Shown here one piece after another: positions 37,240 through 49,001 of a stretch of DNA of 64,000 nt. The stretch is from Parageobacillus sp. KH3-4 (lineage in GTDB: Bacteria; Bacillota; Bacilli; Bacillales; Anoxybacillaceae), in NCBI RefSeq assembly GCF_022846435.1, contig NZ_AP025627.1, positions 2,080,001 to 2,144,000 on the forward strand, in the 5' to 3' direction. The notes beneath the pieces were generated by a model. That model was not told where the DNA came from. It made no database searches and was given only the letters and a program-made list of their open reading frames with translations. The position numbers and the translations under genes were made by a program. Position 1 is the first letter of the stretch; each line of letters opens with the position of its first letter.

Positions 37240-38025
37240 CTAAAATTCTCCTTTTTTTAGATTCTCTTTTCGAAACTGGTAAGGGGTTATTCCTTCAAAC
37301 TCTTTGAACAATTTGATAAAGTATTTTGCGGTCTGATATCCTACTTCTTCCGCGATCTCCGCAATCGTTAAATCGGTTGTAATTAATAAACTTTTGGCTT
37401 TTTGCAGTCTACATCTTGTTACATATTCGCTAAAAGTCATGTTTGTTTCTTCTTTAAACAAAGTGCTGAAATAACTAGGATTTAAATGTACGAATGAGGA
37501 TACTTCACGTAAATTAAATGGTCTATTCAGATTTTCATTAATAAACCGCATTGCTTCCTTAACGACATGAGAACGCGTTCCTTCTTGGATATTTATTACC
37601 CGGCTATCAATCATTTTCTCCACTACCGCCGCTTTCTGACGCTCTTCCCAAACCTTGATTGCTTGCTCCACTGCATTAATAAGTTTATGTTTATCTATCG
37701 GTTTTAAAAGATAATTCACTACACCTAACGTAATCGCTTCTTGCGCGTATTCGAATTCAGAATAAGCGGATATGATAATAACAACCGGTTTGTTTTTCTG
37801 CTTCTCTATTGACTTGACCAGTTTTAAACCAGTAATTTCAGGCATGCGAATATCTGTGATTAACAAATGAATCGCCCGCTGGCGAATAATGTGTATCGCC
37901 TCTTCCCCATTTGCCGCACAAAAAATTTCATATCTACCCGCTGACCAGGACTCCAAAGTTTTCTTTAATCCTTGTCTTGCTCGTGGCTCATCATCAACAA
38001 TCAAAATCGTCCGAAAATGAATCAT
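37240..38025 (-). CDS. xynC: AraC-type response regulator for xylo-oligosaccharides
   Basis: A 261-residue cytoplasmic regulator. The receiver domain (residues about 6-125) has DDE at 11-13, the phospho-acceptor Asp58 in LLITDIRMP and the switch Lys in LLKPIDKHK; the C-terminal AraC/XylS double helix-turn-helix (about 160-255) includes LREVSSFVHLNPSYFSTLFK and TIAEIAEEVGYQTAKYFIKLFK. It is shorter than many of its class because the linker is short. It overlaps the end of xynD by 32 bp and probably activates xynEFG-xynB2. Confidence 0.92.
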   Translation of the reverse strand: MIHFRTILIVDDEPRARQGLKKTLESWSAGRYEIFCAANGEEAIHIIRQRAIHLLITDIRMPEITGLKLVKSIEKQKNKPVVIIISAYSEFEYAQEAITLGVVNYLLKPIDKHKLINAVEQAIKVWEERQKAAVVEKMIDSRVINIQEGTRSHVVKEAMRFINENLNRPFNLREVSSFVHLNPSYFSTLFKEETNMTFSEYVTRCRLQKAKSLLITTDLTIAEIAEEVGYQTAKYFIKLFKEFEGITPYQFRKENLKKGEF

Positions 38026-39766
38026 CGAATCCCCCGCTTTTGGGAATTTTTAAAGATATGCATGTGCCTTTGCCCAATTCACTTTGAATGGCAACTTTTC
38101 TATCTTCCCCATAATAAAGCTGCAGTCTCCTATTCACATTGGCAATGGCCATTCCGCTTCCTTTAAAGGTTGAAAACTCCTTTTTATTTAACAACTGTTC
38201 TATTTTCTGCAGAGTTTTTTCATCCATTCCAACACCGTCATCTATTACTTTAATCATTAAATCAGGGGAATGATCAGATTCCTCTACAGTGACCAACACG
38301 AAACCTTGTTCCATTTTATTTCCAACCCCATGCAAAACAGCATTTTCTACTAGCGGCTGAATTAATAGTTTTGGTATCCGGACATCTAAACAGCGCGCTG
38401 GAACTACTATATCCCATATGAGACGATCTCCCCATCTTAATTTCATGATTTCCATGTAACGTCTAATATGTTCTATTTCTTCGCGAAGTGTTACCCATTC
38501 GTCATTCTTTGAGCTACTTATAATATAGCGAAATAATTGAGACATATTAAGGACAAATTGCGATAATTCTTCTTCATCCTTCTCTACAAGGGACCAATAA
38601 AGGGCGTCAAGCGTGTTAAAAAGAAAGTGGGGATTTATTTGCGCCTGCAGGGCTTTCAGCTCTGCGCGACTGCGAACCAATTCCTTTTCATAAACTACTT
38701 GAATTAAGTGTTTAATATTTTCTACTAACGCATTATATGTTTCATTCAACTCATTAATTTCAACCGTTGATGAAATCGGCGGGCTTGTCCTTAACTCGCC
38801 GTTTCTGCCACGTTGCATGATTCTCGTTAATCGCAAAATCGGCTGAGTAATCATTGTAGAGAGAGAAAAAGAAAATGTCAAAAAAATACAGAAACCTATC
38901 GTTCCGGAAAGGATAATCGCATTTTTAAGGATCGACACCCCTTCCGTGAGGAACTTGACAGGAGTTATGATTACAAGCGTCCATCCTGTTAACTCAGACA
39001 GTTGTTTCACCACTAAGTACTCTTGCCCCTCTTTCCGAATCATCGCTTGTTTTGTGTTAACGAGCTGTCGAAACTTTCCGTGATAATTTGAAAAAAGGAC
39101 ATTGGAGTTAGAATCCATGAGAATGATATATCCTTTCTTTTCCCCAGGCGAATAAAAATAATCGTTAAATTGAAAATAATCTTGATTTATGCGAACTAAT
39201 AAATAGCCTCCTGAAGAAAACCACCGTTCCATGAGGCGAATTTGCCGCAAAGCTAGAAAATATCCCGGAGCCTTCGGATCACGACCAACCCAGACCATTT
39301 TTCCTTTTGCCTCGGAAGCTTGTTTAATCCATTTTATACCTACTCGGTTACCTAAATCCTCTCCGTCTAATGGAAATATTTTCTTGTAATTATTCGTATA
39401 AAGTTCAAAAGAATGAATTGCATCAGAATACGCTTGAAACGAATTTACAATATACATTAGCTCTTGTTTTTCCCTAAATCCGGGAGAGTAACCGTTAGCT
39501 ATTTTCAAAAGCAATTGTTGTACGTACATATTAGTGGCGACCTGGTTTGTCAATGCATCGATTTGTTGATAAAGCGCTTCCAAACGTCCGCTGGCGTGCA
39601 TTGCCGTTTGCTCGATCTGCTTCTCGGCGTTGTTTTTCAGCAACGTAGAAACTAAATGAAATGTCATAATTCCTACAAAACATAGCACAACGATCATTAC
39701 AGATAAAAAGACAAATAAAATTTGATTACGAAGTGTATTAAATTTATACAATCTCTTTTTCTTCAA
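37994..39766 (-). CDS. xynD: Sensor histidine kinase for xylo-oligosaccharides
   Basis: A 590-residue membrane kinase of the LytS/YesM class. Two membrane helices (about 15-37 and 280-300) enclose an extracellular Cache-like sensor domain; a HAMP linker follows (MITQPILRLTRIMQRG), then the His_kinase segment with phospho-acceptor in INPHFLFNTLDALYWS and an ATPase domain with ENAVLHG and KGSGMAIANVNRRL. Start is TTG 39766 behind GGGGGGA. With XynC it should sense xylo-oligosaccharides outside the cell, possibly through XynE. Confidence 0.9.
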   Translation of the reverse strand: MKKKRLYKFNTLRNQILFVFLSVMIVVLCFVGIMTFHLVSTLLKNNAEKQIEQTAMHASGRLEALYQQIDALTNQVATNMYVQQLLLKIANGYSPGFREKQELMYIVNSFQAYSDAIHSFELYTNNYKKIFPLDGEDLGNRVGIKWIKQASEAKGKMVWVGRDPKAPGYFLALRQIRLMERWFSSGGYLLVRINQDYFQFNDYFYSPGEKKGYIILMDSNSNVLFSNYHGKFRQLVNTKQAMIRKEGQEYLVVKQLSELTGWTLVIITPVKFLTEGVSILKNAIILSGTIGFCIFLTFSFSLSTMITQPILRLTRIMQRGRNGELRTSPPISSTVEINELNETYNALVENIKHLIQVVYEKELVRSRAELKALQAQINPHFLFNTLDALYWSLVEKDEEELSQFVLNMSQLFRYIISSSKNDEWVTLREEIEHIRRYMEIMKLRWGDRLIWDIVVPARCLDVRIPKLLIQPLVENAVLHGVGNKMEQGFVLVTVEESDHSPDLMIKVIDDGVGMDEKTLQKIEQLLNKKEFSTFKGSGMAIANVNRRLQLYYGEDRKVAIQSELGKGTCISLKIPKSGGFDDSFSDDFDC

Positions 39767-39919
39767 TATCTTTATCCCCCCATAGCATGATTGCTGCTTT
39801 CACGAATAATGTTTCTTGCATAATAAAGGGATGAATAATAGTATGGGCAACCAAAACCTAAGCAATGATTCACATTCTATTTTTAATATTATATCTAAAA
39901 AGACAGAAAAGACAGATTT

Positions 39920-39949
39920 AAAGGGAATTCCAAATATGGAATTCCCTTT
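39920..39949. repeat. Perfect 12-bp hairpin between the IS remnant and xynD
   Basis: AAAGGGAATTCC and GGAATTCCCTTT are separated by six bases. It stands downstream (leftwards) of an IS1182-type remnant and 150 bp upstream of xynD, so it could be the old IS or araM-side terminator; the T-run is short on both strands. Confidence 0.6.
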
Positions 39950-40019
39950 TATCTTGTTGGCAAAGTGGATTTTATACGAATGTCTTGAACCTATCTTTAA
40001 ATATATTCCCAGATAAAAT

Positions 40020-40330
40020 TATACGAATGCAAAGGAAGGACGATGCTCTATCTTCCATAGGCAACTCGTCATTTTTTTCAAATTCATGGCGGCACCGACG
40101 CACACCACTCGCGCCTGATTTTTACAATCTCCGGTAATGAGTACAGCGTAGACCATGCTTCTTCTCTATATCAGCAAAATCCCGTTTAATCGTTTCTTTT
40201 CCGGAAGGCATACATCTTTCTCAGTACTTTGGAACATGCTGTAAATATTTTGCTTCTTCATAATAGCCTGCCGTAGCAGGATTTTAAAATCTTCTCTCCG
40301 TTTCATGTGGCGATTCTCTTAGAGCTTCAC
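40020..40330 (-). pseudogene. IS1182-type transposase, degenerate C-terminal remnant
   Basis: The reverse strand encodes YYEEAKYLQHVPKY, then GKETIKRDFADIEKKHGLRC with THYRRL, then after a shift QARVVCVGAAMNLKKMTSCL. This matches the end of IS1182-family transposases (KETIERVFADAKEKHGMR...RGL...AAMNLKKM pattern). An internal stop and frame shifts are present and the rest of the element is missing. It separates the xynDC-EFG unit from the arabinose genes. Confidence 0.75.
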
Positions 40331-41535
40331 TATTTAACAAATTCATTTAGAAAACGTAATATAGTAAATCTATCACGCAAATGATATGCTTCTTTAAGGC
40401 CTCTATCAACCAATTCTTGATCGATCCCAAGTTGTTCTGGAGTGCAAGCGCCTTCTACTCTTTCCATCATTGAGCGCAGTTCCGATGGAGACGGCAGCGA
40501 TTGAAACCATTCTTTTATTTTCTGTCTGTTTCTCTCCAACAGTTCTATAGTCTTGTTGCCTAATAATGCGTTATTTTCGCTTAAATCATTTAAGAGGATT
40601 AAAAAATGATTAGTATATACTTCAGCAATTAATGATGTGGAAACCCCTACTTTAGCCCCATGAAGCACTTGTGGCTTTTTCTTTCGCAAAAATTCCATTT
40701 CCCAATAATGAGATAGATGGTGTTCTCCACCAGATGCTGGATATGATTGTCCCATTATCAGCATCGCTATTCCCGATTGAAGAAGCGCGTTCATTAAAAT
40801 CTGCACTCCTTCTTCTTCCGCAGCAGCGATTTTCTCGATATTGTTGACGCACTCCTGCAACGACTCTTGAGTAATCTTGTCAACAAGGGGACAATATGGT
40901 TCACCAGCAACAAGATGGCCAAAACGCCAATCAATAAGCGAAGTGTATTTGGCTATCATATCCCCAAATCCTGCTGCGATCATCCGTTTAGGCGCCTGCT
41001 TTAATACATTAACATCCGCAAATACAGCAATAGGCGCCTGTGCTTGAATAGTCTTTTTTACTCCTCGGATAATTAACGGCGCGCCCATAGAGGTAAAACC
41101 GTCGACAGATGGAGCTGTTGGCACAGAAATAAACGGAACTTTTATTTTATAGCTGCAAAAGCGTGTAATATCATGAATCGTTCCAGATCCAACCGCTAAT
41201 ATTGCATCAACATCATGAGGAATCTCCAAAAGCGCTTGTACAATGGACGCTTCATCTGCTATAACATCACCATTTTCATCTGGCTGAATGAAACAAGTAG
41301 TATGATGAATTGGTTCACCTTGCAATAATGCGCTCAGCTGTCGTCCGGCTGCTTCAAATGTATGTTGATCCACAATTAAAGCAACTGTTTGATATTTTTT
41401 TCTTTGCAAGTATATAACTGCTTGTTGTAAAGCATCATCGCTGATCATAATTGTTTCAATTGGGATGTCATTATGGTCGTTCCCACAGTGACATTGTTTA
41501 GAAAGAGCCTTAATTTCTATTAATGTTCGATTCAT
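40330..41535 (-). CDS. araM: NAD(P)-dependent glycerol-1-phosphate dehydrogenase AraM
   Basis: A 401-residue member of the Fe-ADH/glycerol-1-phosphate dehydrogenase family. The nucleotide-binding part has AVGSGTIHDITRFCSYK and the metal-site region SVPTAPSVDGFTSMGAP with later GEHHLSHYWEM carrying a conserved His. B. subtilis AraM makes sn-glycerol-1-phosphate from dihydroxyacetone phosphate and is encoded in the ara operon; the same role is inferred. Its start overlaps the araL stop by 4 bp. Confidence 0.9.
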   Translation of the reverse strand: MNRTLIEIKALSKQCHCGNDHNDIPIETIMISDDALQQAVIYLQRKKYQTVALIVDQHTFEAAGRQLSALLQGEPIHHTTCFIQPDENGDVIADEASIVQALLEIPHDVDAILAVGSGTIHDITRFCSYKIKVPFISVPTAPSVDGFTSMGAPLIIRGVKKTIQAQAPIAVFADVNVLKQAPKRMIAAGFGDMIAKYTSLIDWRFGHLVAGEPYCPLVDKITQESLQECVNNIEKIAAAEEEGVQILMNALLQSGIAMLIMGQSYPASGGEHHLSHYWEMEFLRKKKPQVLHGAKVGVSTSLIAEVYTNHFLILLNDLSENNALLGNKTIELLERNRQKIKEWFQSLPSPSELRSMMERVEGACTPEQLGIDQELVDRGLKEAYHLRDRFTILRFLNEFVK

Positions 41536-42335
41536 TGCACTGCCTCCTTCCCAAATCGAACGATATCATAAATCGAATCAATAATATAGTCGGGGAGCTC
41601 CTTCTCTAATAACGAATCGAGATGTTTTTTCTTTGTATTTCCCGTCAAGACAAGTGCTGTTTTCATTCCATGCATACGCCCCATCCGAATATCCGTTTCA
41701 ATACTGTCGCCAATAATCAGGCACTTTGGCGGGCTTACTTGCAAATAACGTAAAGCAGCTTCCACCATAAAACAAGAAGGTTTACCTAAAATAAGTTCCG
41801 CTTTTCGTCCTGTTGTTGCTTCAATCGCTCCAATCATTCCTACCACATCTATGGCATTTCCATTCTCATTCGGAAATGTTTTATCTGCATGTGTCGCAAT
41901 GATTCTCGCTCCGTGCTGCACAGCTTGAAACGCTAAATTTAAATCATCGTATGTCATTGTTTCATGTAGTGTTATAACCAGAAAATCCGCTTCTTCCGGT
42001 TTTTTTGCCAATCGAACATGATAACGTTGAAGCTCTTCCTGCAATCCATAATCTCCTAATGTCCATACTTTGCAAAACGGATAATGTACGTACAGAAATT
42101 CTGCCGTAACTGTAGACGACAAAATAATTTCTTCTTTCCGTACACTAATTCTCCATTTCTTTAGCCACTCGTAGCACATTCTCTGTGATATGTTGCCACG
42201 ATTACTAACAAACGCGATTCGCTTACCAAGAGAGCGCAAGTACGCAACCGCATCGTCTGCTTTAGGAATCAATCTCCCTCCTTGAAAAATAGTACCATCC
42301 AAGTCAATAAGAACCGCCTCAATTTCTTGTAACAT
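41532..42335 (-). CDS. araL: HAD-superfamily sugar phosphatase AraL
   Basis: A 267-residue NagD-type (class IIA) HAD phosphatase. Motif 1 DLDGTIFQG at residues about 11-19, motif 2 VSNRG, the C2 cap domain in the middle, motif 3 Lys in ILGKPSCFM and motif 4 IGDSIETDI. AraL of B. subtilis dephosphorylates sugar phosphates and is thought to protect against their accumulation. AAAGGAG precedes the ATG. It is coupled to araM; upstream lies a decayed aldose epimerase. Confidence 0.9.
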   Translation of the reverse strand: MLQEIEAVLIDLDGTIFQGGRLIPKADDAVAYLRSLGKRIAFVSNRGNISQRMCYEWLKKWRISVRKEEIILSSTVTAEFLYVHYPFCKVWTLGDYGLQEELQRYHVRLAKKPEEADFLVITLHETMTYDDLNLAFQAVQHGARIIATHADKTFPNENGNAIDVVGMIGAIEATTGRKAELILGKPSCFMVEAALRYLQVSPPKCLIIGDSIETDIRMGRMHGMKTALVLTGNTKKKHLDSLLEKELPDYIIDSIYDIVRFGKEAVQ

Positions 42336-42374
42336 CTGTTCTCCTTTGCCCCTTCCGAAAGAAACTTTTGTGAC

Positions 42375-42780
42375 TATATTTATGATTTCAAAACACCAAT
42401 TTGTACTTGGTTACCGATGAATAGTTCTTATTGCCTGTAATACAAAAATACATGATGAAATCCTTTGATTCCGCCATGTTAAATGGTTATTACGCAACCG
42501 GTATACCCGTCTAATTCAACGCTTTTCTTCCTGAATTCACCAATCCACTCGTCCAATTACTGCACCAAAATAGGGGAATGCGTTAAGTACCGGGCAAAAC
42601 GGTCAAAGCCTAACACTGCATTTTCATAGTTTCCATCTTTGTCAGGAAGCAATGATTTTCGTAATAATGCAGCCGTAATTCATACAGGTAACTTCGATTC
42701 CATAATCATTGATCAGTGTGAAAGATATACCGGCTGCTGCTTGATTTCTGCCCATTTTTCTTGAATGACTTGCATCTGCT
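42375..42780 (-). pseudogene. Aldose 1-epimerase remnant (paralogue of 13370-14422)
   Basis: Starting near 42774 the reverse strand reads QVIQEKWAEIKQQPV, with later PDKDGNYENAVLGFDRF and GGIKGFHHV, all matching the first third of the intact epimerase (KVIQEKWAEIDQQPV, PDKDGNYENVVLGFDQF, GGVKGFHRV). At 42380-42415 the last codons of the gene (matching SSVTIYKFGVV) are recognisable, so about 240 central and C-terminal codons are deleted. Stops and frame shifts interrupt what remains. It follows an intact oxidoreductase gene, the mirror image of the arrangement at 13.4-15.1 kb. Confidence 0.85.
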
Positions 42781-42840
42781 CCCCCTCTTTTTCAAACCAA
42801 TCAGGAAGGCTTTGTATTTTCATCAGCATGATGAGAATGC

Positions 42841-43836
42841 CTAAAATCGTATAACATTTCCCGTTTTCACAGATGTATAGCATGCTTCCAACACCCGCGC
42901 CTGTTGAATCATATTGTCAATTGAATAAAACGGTTCTTCACCTTCAAGAATGCAACGGGAAGCATGTTCCATCTCTAATACGTACTGGTCGCCGCAAACG
43001 ACTTCTTTCCGACTTTCTCCACTATCGGTCGTAACGGTAATAATTCCATTTCCCCCATGTACATCTGGACGGTATGCTCGTGACGCTTCTATTTTTCCCT
43101 TTGTTCCAATTATTTCATATTTATTTTGCGGAAACATTTCAAAACTACAATCGAACAATGCATGAACTCCGTTTTTCATTTTCATCCATCCGCTAGTTGT
43201 CATATCAACAGAGTGATGTTCATCATAATTAGATTGAACAAACAATTCCACAGGCTCTGAATCTAATAAATTGCGAATCGAATGGACACAATAACATCCT
43301 ACGTCAAATAAACTTCCTCCGCCCAGCTGTGCGTTCATTCTAATGTTGGTCTCCCGATCGCGAAGATAGAACGAAAAACTGGCGCGCATGCATTTGATAT
43401 CCCCTATTTCCCCTGAGGAAATAATGTCTTTCACTCTCTGATGCTGAGGGTGAAACTGATACATAAACGCTTCCATAAAAAACACGTTATTTTGTTTACA
43501 TGCTTCGACCATTTTTCTTACATCCGCTTCACACAACGCAGCTGGCTTTTCGCAAAGAACGTGTTTTTGTTTAATTGCTGCTTTAATCGTCCACTCCACA
43601 TGCATGCTGTTAGGAAGCGGTATGTAAACAGCATCAACATTTGGATCATCTAACAACTGGTCATAGCTCTCATATGAAACAGGAATTCCTAATTCTTTGG
43701 CGATACTACTTGCTTTTCCGCTACTGCTAGCAATTGCCACCACTTCTGCATTGTTAGCGCGTTGAATAGCCGGAATCACCGTTTCTCTAGCAATAGCAGC
43801 TGTACTTAATATTCCCCAACGAACCTTTTGTTCCAT
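42841..43836 (-). CDS. Gfo/Idh/MocA family oxidoreductase in the arabinose cluster
   Basis: A 331-residue NAD(P)-dependent dehydrogenase. The N-terminus VRWGILSTAAIARETVIPAI and IPLPNSMHVEW, LCEKPAAL, AFMYQFHPQH and GGSLFDVGCYCVHSIR are the pattern of the subgroup that includes D-xylose 1-dehydrogenases and trans-dihydrodiol dehydrogenases, so oxidation of a pentose or aldose at C1 is a plausible role; this is inference. AAAAGGAG precedes the ATG. It lies 90 bp after abfA. A decayed paralogue at 14455-15130 shows it was once duplicated with an aldose epimerase. Confidence 0.87.
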   Translation of the reverse strand: MEQKVRWGILSTAAIARETVIPAIQRANNAEVVAIASSSGKASSIAKELGIPVSYESYDQLLDDPNVDAVYIPLPNSMHVEWTIKAAIKQKHVLCEKPAALCEADVRKMVEACKQNNVFFMEAFMYQFHPQHQRVKDIISSGEIGDIKCMRASFSFYLRDRETNIRMNAQLGGGSLFDVGCYCVHSIRNLLDSEPVELFVQSNYDEHHSVDMTTSGWMKMKNGVHALFDCSFEMFPQNKYEIIGTKGKIEASRAYRPDVHGGNGIITVTTDSGESRKEVVCGDQYVLEMEHASRCILEGEEPFYSIDNMIQQARVLEACYTSVKTGNVIRF

Positions 43837-43925
43837 AAATTTTTCTCCTTTTTATTCATCTTATATTTACATCAAAGGGATAGGCTGGTCCCATTTACAA
43901 CTTAATTAGACCAGCCTGCTTCCGC

Positions 43926-46306
<2,381 letters not shown>

Positions 46307-46309
46307 TGT

Positions 46310-47257
46310 TTACCCCTCCTTTTTAAACGCTCCTGTAAACTTAAGCTGAATCAAGTTAATAACTAATACAATCGCCAACAATACAATCCCAATGGCAGAG
46401 CCAAACCCCATATCATTGTTCATAAACCCTTCCTGGTAAATATAACCTACCAAGGTAAGGCCGATATCGCCAGGAGACTGGTTTTGCCAAAATACAAAAC
46501 TTTCCTCATACATGCGGAATCCACCAAAAATACTGATGGTTAACACATAAATTGTCACTGGTTTCAAAAGCGGAAGTGTAATCCTAAAAAATTTTGTAAA
46601 CACCCCTGCTCCATCCATTTCGGCCGACTCATAAAGCTCCTTCGGTATATTTTGTAATCCTGAAAGAAAATATAAAATGTTAACACCTAGCCACTTCCAA
46701 GATGCTAAAAATACCATCAAAAACATCCCTGTTCCCCAATGCATTGTCCATTGTTGAGCGTGTAGCCCTAATGCTTTCATTAACATGTTTGCTGGAGAGG
46801 ACTCCAATTCCCCGAAGATCAACCGGAATATTACGCCAACCACAATAGTAGACGTTAACGCTGGTATAAAATAGGCAGAACGAAAAAAGTTGCGCCCCGG
46901 TATAACTTTGGAGTTTAATATTACAGCTAATACTAGAGGCAGTGGAATCAGAATTACTAAAGTCCAAATGGTATAAATTGTTGTATTGCGCAACGCCGCG
47001 TAAAAATGCGGATTTAATAGCTTCTTATAATTCTGCAATCCGATAAACTTTGTCTCACCAGGCAAAACCTCTTGAAAACTCATGATAATTGTCGAAATAG
47101 AAGGATAAAGAAAAAAGACTAAAAACGAGATAATAAACGGAGATACAAAAATATATGGAGCTACTTTTTGAGAAAATAAAATATTCCTGCTTTTTTTTGT
47201 CTTTTGGGGCACTGGTTGCGTATTCATGGAATAATTCAAATGATAATTCTCCATCAT
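46310..47257 (-). CDS. araP: Arabino-oligosaccharide ABC transporter permease
   Basis: A 315-residue MalF-type CUT1 permease with membrane segments such as VSPFIISFLVFFLYPSISTII and the EAA loop YESAEMDGAGVFTKFFRITLPL. Equivalent to AraP of B. subtilis (AbnF in T-6); not to be confused with the sensor protein AraP at 61864-62865. Its stop lies 3 bp before araQ. Confidence 0.91.
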   Translation of the reverse strand: MMENYHLNYSMNTQPVPQKTKKSRNILFSQKVAPYIFVSPFIISFLVFFLYPSISTIIMSFQEVLPGETKFIGLQNYKKLLNPHFYAALRNTTIYTIWTLVILIPLPLVLAVILNSKVIPGRNFFRSAYFIPALTSTIVVGVIFRLIFGELESSPANMLMKALGLHAQQWTMHWGTGMFLMVFLASWKWLGVNILYFLSGLQNIPKELYESAEMDGAGVFTKFFRITLPLLKPVTIYVLTISIFGGFRMYEESFVFWQNQSPGDIGLTLVGYIYQEGFMNNDMGFGSAIGIVLLAIVLVINLIQLKFTGAFKKEG

Positions 47258-47291
47258 ACTCCCCCCTTATACCGAGTAAATGGGTGATTGG

Positions 47292-47328
47292 GGAAGATCC
47301 AAACGACTACGTGTCGTTAGAACCTTCC
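47292..47328 (-). repeat. Intercistronic hairpin between araN and araP
   Basis: GGAAG (47292-47296) pairs with CTTCC (47324-47328) and AACGAC (47302-47307) with GTCGTT (47313-47318), forming a two-part stem-loop 16 bases after the araN stop. Confidence 0.6.
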
Positions 47329-47343
47329 TTACCGTCTCGAACA

Positions 47344-48654
47344 TTATTGCTTTTTCATCTCTTTTGCCACGTTCTTTAGCGCCTGCTTAGGCGACTGACT
47401 ACCTTCCTTTAACACCTTGTAAAGCACGGATTGCACGACAAGTTGATTCATCTTCGGGGTATTTTCTGTAATTGCCGGTGAGTCAATCTCGTTTTTCACA
47501 CTCATTAGGATATTAAAAATATCTTTATCGAAATATTCAGTATATTTATTCGGCTCTTTTAATGCAGGATCATCCCAAACATCCCAACGTATTGGATCAA
47601 ATCCAAGCTGTTTCCAAATTTGAATATTTCCTTCTTTAGACAGCTTCGCAAATGCTAAAAATTCCTTGGCGAGCTTCACATTTTTGCATTGATTCGTAAT
47701 AGCCGTTCCAGTCCCGCCCATACCAGCGGAACGATTACCATCAGCTGTCCAACGGGGCATAGGGCGAATAATCATTTTTCCTTTTAGATCAGGCATATAA
47801 TCTGTGAATCTTCCCATATACCACATTGGCATTACAACGGATGCAGCTCCTCCTTTGTTCATAAAGCCATAATATTCTTCGTTGTGATGACCTCCTCCAG
47901 GAGCTGCTTTAGCAATCTTTTCGTCTAATAGCTGTTTTAAAAACTCTAACGTCTTTACATTAATTTCATTGTCTAAAGTAACACTGCCATCTTTGCCATA
48001 GAAATCAGAACCTTGCTGTACTATTAAAGGCCAGTAGCTCCATAAATCGTTAGTTTCAATAGTAATCATCGGCTTCCCTGTTGCGCTAACTACTTTTTTG
48101 CCTGCTTCTTCGAAATCTTCCCATGTTATAATTTTATCAGGATCTACACCGGCCTTACCTAATAATTCTTTATTATAGTAAATAACGGTAGCGCCTACAT
48201 GAAAATCGATGCCGTAATATTTTCCGTCTTTTGAATAGATGTTTAATCTAGATTGAACAATTTTGTCCTTAACTGGTTCCACAATATCATTTAATTCTAC
48301 CAGTTGGGGTTTCCCTTTCAAAAAGTTAGAAAAACGGGAAATTTCAATATCTGCAATATCTGGCGCCCCAACTCCAGACTGCAAGGATAATAGTAACTTA
48401 TTATGCATATCGTCGTAAGGATAAGTAGTAGCTTGCAATTCAATTTTTTTGTCGGGATGCTGTTTGTTCCATTCATCAGCCATGTATTTGTAGAATTTAG
48501 CATGTTGCTCAACAAATGTCCAAAGAGTTAATTTAACATCCCCATCAGAGCTTTTTTCGGATTGCCCGGGGTCACTCGCTTCACTGGAACATCCACTTAA
48601 CAGTAAGGACATTGCCATTGTCAATGTAAATAGCAGCATCATAAGCCTCTTCAT
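47344..48654 (-). CDS. araN: Arabino-oligosaccharide-binding lipoprotein
   Basis: A 436-residue family 1 solute-binding lipoprotein; signal peptide KRLMMLLFTLTMAMSLL ending in lipobox LSGC, then a Ser-rich linker and KLTLWTFVEQHAKFYKYMADEW. PMWYMGRFTDYMPDLKGK and RSAGMGGTGTAIT are typical of the AraN group. It binds arabino-oligosaccharides outside the membrane and feeds AraPQ (AbnEFJ in T-6). The upstream region has two AraR boxes and a cre site, so the araNPQ-abfA unit is AraR-repressed. Confidence 0.91.
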   Translation of the reverse strand: MKRLMMLLFTLTMAMSLLLSGCSSEASDPGQSEKSSDGDVKLTLWTFVEQHAKFYKYMADEWNKQHPDKKIELQATTYPYDDMHNKLLLSLQSGVGAPDIADIEISRFSNFLKGKPQLVELNDIVEPVKDKIVQSRLNIYSKDGKYYGIDFHVGATVIYYNKELLGKAGVDPDKIITWEDFEEAGKKVVSATGKPMITIETNDLWSYWPLIVQQGSDFYGKDGSVTLDNEINVKTLEFLKQLLDEKIAKAAPGGGHHNEEYYGFMNKGGAASVVMPMWYMGRFTDYMPDLKGKMIIRPMPRWTADGNRSAGMGGTGTAITNQCKNVKLAKEFLAFAKLSKEGNIQIWKQLGFDPIRWDVWDDPALKEPNKYTEYFDKDIFNILMSVKNEIDSPAITENTPKMNQLVVQSVLYKVLKEGSQSPKQALKNVAKEMKKQ

Positions 48655-48694
48655 ATTCCCATCCCCTTTTAAAATAATCGTTTTATAGCAAATA

Positions 48695-48708
48695 TGAAAA
48701 CGCTTAAA
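48695..48708 (-). promoter_or_regulatory. cre (CcpA) site before araN
   Basis: TGAAAACGCTTAAA matches TGWAANCGNTNWCA at all but one defined position and lies 41 bp upstream of the araN start, a roadblock position. Confidence 0.6.
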
Positions 48709-48985
48709 TAAAAATGTTCAATCCCCTCCTTTCTCAGCAATGAATAACCCCTGTATATCAATATATCAACCTTATAATAAGTGGGGGCATCTGTATAAAA
48801 GAGGATTTTCTTTTTATTCAGATAGGCTGAGAGCTGCCCCATAAAGATGTTGTCTCTCGTCCTTATTGCAATAGCTTTTTATTTTTCCCCAGCCCTTCAT
48901 AAACTTCTCAATTCCGAAATCAGTTAGTGGATGTTACCATAGCTTCTATAAAATCACTTAACCATTTACAATGGTTAAGAAATCA

Positions 48986-49001
48986 TATTGTACAAACAAA
49001 T
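48986..49001. promoter_or_regulatory. AraR box 1 before araN
   Basis: TATTGTACAAACAAAT agrees with the AraR operator ATTTGTACGTACAAAT at 12 of 16 positions. A second box lies 72 bp upstream, fitting the paired-operator looping known for AraR. Confidence 0.6.

Noticed and set aside
39816-40016. Small plus-strand open frame of 66 codons before xynD
   Set aside because: No ribosome site, it crosses a perfect hairpin, and it lies in degenerate IS-related DNA.
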